From NCBI RefSeq assembly GCF_000514815.1, contig NZ_AZWQ01000016.1, positions 122,493 to 186,492 on the forward strand: a stretch of 64,000 nt of DNA. The letters are read 5' to 3'. Numbering within the stretch: the stretch's first letter is position 1; each line of letters opens with the position of its first letter. A program made the translations under genes and the position numbers. Below, piece after piece: positions 61,265 to 64,000 of this stretch. The notes under the pieces are model-generated. The model was given only the letters and a program-made list of their open reading frames with translations. It did no database searches and was not told the DNA's origin. Source of the stretch: Salinispora fenicalii (lineage in GTDB: Bacteria > Actinomycetota > Actinomycetes > Mycobacteriales > Micromonosporaceae).

Positions 61265-63865
61265 GTGGCCACCGTCGATGATGGCGTGACTCCGCGTCGC
61301 CGGTTTCGTGGTGGGCTGGTCACCATCGCCACTGTGACGGCGCTGCTGGCCGCGATGGGGCTCACGGTGCTCGGGGTGGGCGCCGCCGACAACGCGGTGG
61401 CCACTTTCGACGCCAGTTCGTGGCTGTGGAGCAGTGTTCGCGGTGAGTTGGCTCGGGTCAACGGAGTCACGGCGCGAGTGGACACCCGGCTGGAGGTTCC
61501 GGGTGCGCAGCAGCATCCGGTGCAGGTCACTCAGACCGATCGGCTGCTCGTTTTGCGGGATCTGAGCACGGGCCAGGTCAGCTCGTTGGACCTCGCCACG
61601 TTGCGGATCCTCGCCACCTCCCCCACCACGCCCGGTCTCGGAGTCAACGTCGTGCTACACGAGGAGGCGGCGTTCGTGGTGGACGCGGTGCAGGGCATCG
61701 TCCGACAGCTCGACCCACGGTCGCTGACACCGGTCGGTGAATCGGTCCACTTTCCCCCGGGCATCACCGGTGGTGCGCTTGACGGCGCGGGTCGATTGTG
61801 GATAGCGGTGCCGAGTGAGGGAACCGTCTCGGCGATCAGCGCCGCGCCGCTGCCGTCACCGTCAACCTCCCCTGCGGGGGGTCTGAGCCCGGAGCTGATC
61901 GAGACGTACGACGTGACGGAGCCGCATCACGAGCTTATTGTCTCCGCGCTGGACGACGGGGTGGCGGTGCTCGACCGGACGGCGGGCTCACTGATCGTGG
62001 TACGCCAGGGGGATGTGACACGGACCCCGCTGGAGACCTCCGCGCCGGCGGTACTGCCCGCCCGGACCAACGGCTCAGCGGTGCCGGTGACGGTGCCCTC
62101 GCAGCGACAGGTGCACGTGGTCACCGGCGGGGTGGTCACGAACTTCACAGTGCCGGGTGATGGGGGTGAACTGAGCCCGGCGGTGTCGTGGGCGGGCCGG
62201 TTCTACTGCGCCGACGAGGCCACCGGCACCGTGTACGTGCTCGACGAGTCCGGCCGGCTGGTCGATTCGATATCCGGTGCACCGGCTGGTCCGCTTGAAC
62301 TGGAGGTTCGGGAGAACCACCTGTTCATCAACGCTCCGGACGCGTCAACCGCCCGGGTGGTTGATGACCGGCACCGGATGCGGGAGGTCGACAAGTACGC
62401 CAACGACGTGCTGGGCGGCGACCCGCCCCCTGCTCCCCCACCGCCGCCCCCGCCGCCGAAGGAGCCGGAGGCGAGCCGGCCGGGTCCACCGCGAGCGGTC
62501 ACCGCGGCCGCCGGCGACGCCCGGGCCCGGGTGAGCTGGCGGGCCGCCGCCGCCAATGGCGCCGAGATCATCAAGTACGTGGTGAGTGGCGGCGGGCAGC
62601 GCATCGAGGTGGGCGCCAACCAGCGGGCAGTGGAGATCAAGGAGCTGACCAACGGGGAGACGTACGCGTTCTCGGTGTTCGCGGTCAACGCCAAGGGGGA
62701 CGGCCCGACCCGGACCAGTAACCCGGTGACGCCGACGGCGGAGGTGCCGGACCCGCCGGCGAGCGCGACCGCCGAGGCGCGCCCGGACGGGACGGTCGCG
62801 GTGCGCTGGCCGGCGGCGAACGGGCAGGGCAACACGATCGACCGGTACGTGGTGACGGCCACCTCGGCCGGCACGAACTCCCTGGCCGGGGAGGCGACCG
62901 GGACGGAGCTGGTGGTGCCGGCGGGCGAGTTGGAGTTCGGCCGGCAGTACGCGTTCTCGGTCGTCGCGGTCAATGACAAGGGTGCGGGTTCGACGGCCTC
63001 CCCGGTGAGTAACACGGTCGTGCCGTATGCGCCGCCGGGGGAGCCGGTGGAGCTACAGGCCACGACGGTGGCGGAGCAGCCGGGGACGGTCGCGGTGCGG
63101 TGGGGGCCGGCGGCGGCGAATGGCCGGCCGGTGACGGCGTACCTGGTGGACGTGGGTGGTCGGCAGAGCGAGGTGACCGATACTCGGACGACGGTCGGCG
63201 GGCTGGGTGACGGGCAGCAGGTCACGGTCAAGGTGCGCGCGGTCAACGCGGCCGGGCCGGGGCCGGAGGGGACGGTCACCGCGCGGACCGTGGCAGCGCC
63301 GCGGGTGACGGTGACCGGTTCCTCGGCGACCGCCACGTCGGTGACGGTGAATTTCACTGTGGACGCCGGCGGCGGCAAGGCGACCTGCGCGCTGAGCACC
63401 AGCGGCAAGCCGGCGCAGTCCGGCCCGTGTTCCCGGATCACGGTGTCCGGGCTGACGTCGAGCACGGCGTACACGTTCACGGTGACGGCGACGAACGCGG
63501 TCGGCCCGGGCAGCGCGACCCGGGCACAGTCGACGGCGGCGCTCTACGGGACGGCGACCTGCGAAAACGGCGACTCCGGGGACCAGACGACATACTGCGA
63601 CGCCGACGTTGACGGCCGCAACGGCAACGAGATCTTCTCGGTGCCGCGGCAGGAAGACCCTCGGCAGGTCGGGTGGGCCAAGCCGGGCACACGGTTGAAG
63701 GCGTACTGCCGGCAGACCGGCGAGGAGGTCTATGCCTTCGTCTACAACCGGCACAAGAAGAGCACGTGGTGGGTGCAGGTCGACTACCAGGGGCGCAACT
63801 ACATTCCGTGGGCCTGGCTGAACCTCGACGGTGGTGACGACATCAACGTTCTGCCGACCTGCTGA
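61265..63865 (+). CDS. Large membrane-anchored fibronectin-III protein
   Basis: An 866-residue protein. An N-terminal signal anchor (GGLVTIATVTALLAAMGLTVLGVG) is followed by a beta-propeller-like region of about 350 residues. A Pro-rich hinge (PPPAPPPPPPPPKEPE) leads to four FN3 domains (WRAAAANGAEIIKYVVSGGG, WPAANGQGNTIDRYVV, WGPAAANGRPVTAYLVDVGG and a fourth near 685-760). A Cys-containing SH3-like C-terminus ends the protein. GGGGAGG favours the GTG at 61265. It probably acts at the cell surface with the TPR/FN3 protein and the downstream MoxR ATPase. Confidence 0.8.
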   Translation: MATVDDGVTPRRRFRGGLVTIATVTALLAAMGLTVLGVGAADNAVATFDASSWLWSSVRGELARVNGVTARVDTRLEVPGAQQHPVQVTQTDRLLVLRDLSTGQVSSLDLATLRILATSPTTPGLGVNVVLHEEAAFVVDAVQGIVRQLDPRSLTPVGESVHFPPGITGGALDGAGRLWIAVPSEGTVSAISAAPLPSPSTSPAGGLSPELIETYDVTEPHHELIVSALDDGVAVLDRTAGSLIVVRQGDVTRTPLETSAPAVLPARTNGSAVPVTVPSQRQVHVVTGGVVTNFTVPGDGGELSPAVSWAGRFYCADEATGTVYVLDESGRLVDSISGAPAGPLELEVRENHLFINAPDASTARVVDDRHRMREVDKYANDVLGGDPPPAPPPPPPPPKEPEASRPGPPRAVTAAAGDARARVSWRAAAANGAEIIKYVVSGGGQRIEVGANQRAVEIKELTNGETYAFSVFAVNAKGDGPTRTSNPVTPTAEVPDPPASATAEARPDGTVAVRWPAANGQGNTIDRYVVTATSAGTNSLAGEATGTELVVPAGELEFGRQYAFSVVAVNDKGAGSTASPVSNTVVPYAPPGEPVELQATTVAEQPGTVAVRWGPAAANGRPVTAYLVDVGGRQSEVTDTRTTVGGLGDGQQVTVKVRAVNAAGPGPEGTVTARTVAAPRVTVTGSSATATSVTVNFTVDAGGGKATCALSTSGKPAQSGPCSRITVSGLTSSTAYTFTVTATNAVGPGSATRAQSTAALYGTATCENGDSGDQTTYCDADVDGRNGNEIFSVPRQEDPRQVGWAKPGTRLKAYCRQTGEEVYAFVYNRHKKSTWWVQVDYQGRNYIPWAWLNLDGGDDINVLPTC

Positions 63866-63891
63866 ATCGACGCCAGGCAAGGAGCACCAGC

Positions 63892-64000
63892 GTGAGTTCC
63901 CCCGAGTTGCTCAGTCAGTCGGAGGTGCAGGGCTTCGCCGCCCTCGCCGCCCGGCTGGCCGAGAACATCAACGCGGTTGTCCTGGGCAAGCCGGAGGTGG
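63892..64000 (+). CDS. MoxR-family AAA ATPase, N-terminus (runs out of window)
   Basis: AAGGAG precedes GTG 63892. The 36 visible codons (SPELLSQSEVQGFAALAAR, then NINAVVLGKPEV) match the N-terminal helix and pre-Walker region of MoxR ATPases. It is cut by the window end. Confidence 0.75.
   Translation, partial: MSSPELLSQSEVQGFAALAARLAENINAVVLGKPEV

Overview
The window reads as high-GC actinomycete DNA. Nearly all genes have strong G/C third-position bias, GTG starts are common, and many neighbours overlap by ATGA or GTGA. Gene content (a PksE-type enediyne synthase, DrrAB-like exporter, actinobacterial XRE/TPR regulator, FN3-MoxR locus) fits Micromonosporaceae such as Micromonospora or Salinispora. 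The family assignment is an inference.

Layout. 1-1450: a partial YcxB-like gene and a decayed ABC-exporter fragment. 1475-5260: an ArsR-like regulator translationally coupled to an SRPBCC protein, then a VOC protein (+ strand), facing a P450 and methyltransferase pair (- strand). 5488-8469: a UbiB-type kinase with a hexamer microsatellite in its leader, divergent from a HEAT-repeat protein. 8826-25303: an AraC regulator, then a long minus-strand enediyne operon. In transcription order the operon is beta-propeller protein, methyltransferase, UnbL, UnbV, a SelA-like PLP enzyme, a coiled-coil membrane protein, UnbU, PksE and the hot-dog thioesterase. 25534-38663: accessory enediyne genes, including a nitroreductase, a second VOC protein, a second AraC paralogue, a second propeller/methyltransferase pair (methyltransferase truncated), a SnoaL-like protein, a vanadium haloperoxidase, a DrrAB-type exporter flanked by two FG-GAP lipoproteins, and another SnoaL-like protein. 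39014-43209: a complete bacterial selenocysteine locus (tRNA-Sec, selD, selA, selB). 43240-44402: a broken membrane-protein gene, a B3/4-domain protein and a tRNA 3' fragment that looks like an attachment site.

44456-53012: wreckage of defence genes (JetD/DUF2399-like and an NTPase-like gene), then an intact operon of Ycf46-like AAA ATPase, DUF1257-like protein, DUF2997 protein, helix-hairpin-helix membrane protein and radical-SAM activase. It is followed by a 5'-truncated lexA abutting an ISL3 transposase remnant, and a tRNA-Pro 3' fragment. 53130-59589: small hypothetical, PIN-remnant, secreted beta-helix, Cys-rich small-protein and XRE/TPR-regulator genes ending at tRNA-Leu(GAG). 59777-64000: a TPR/FN3 membrane protein, a large FN3 protein and the start of a MoxR ATPase.

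How it works together. PksE with the thioesterase should make the polyene that UnbL/UnbV/UnbU-dependent steps turn into an enediyne core. P450, methyltransferases, nitroreductase and haloperoxidase are candidate tailoring enzymes. SRPBCC, VOC and SnoaL-fold proteins, the exporter and the lipoproteins are candidate self-protection. The most striking feature is a SelA paralogue coupled by ATGA to unbV, about 20 kb from a full selenocysteine-decoding locus. Its PLP lysine is kept, but several otherwise conserved SelA motifs are altered. It looks like a neofunctionalised enzyme recruited to enediyne chemistry.
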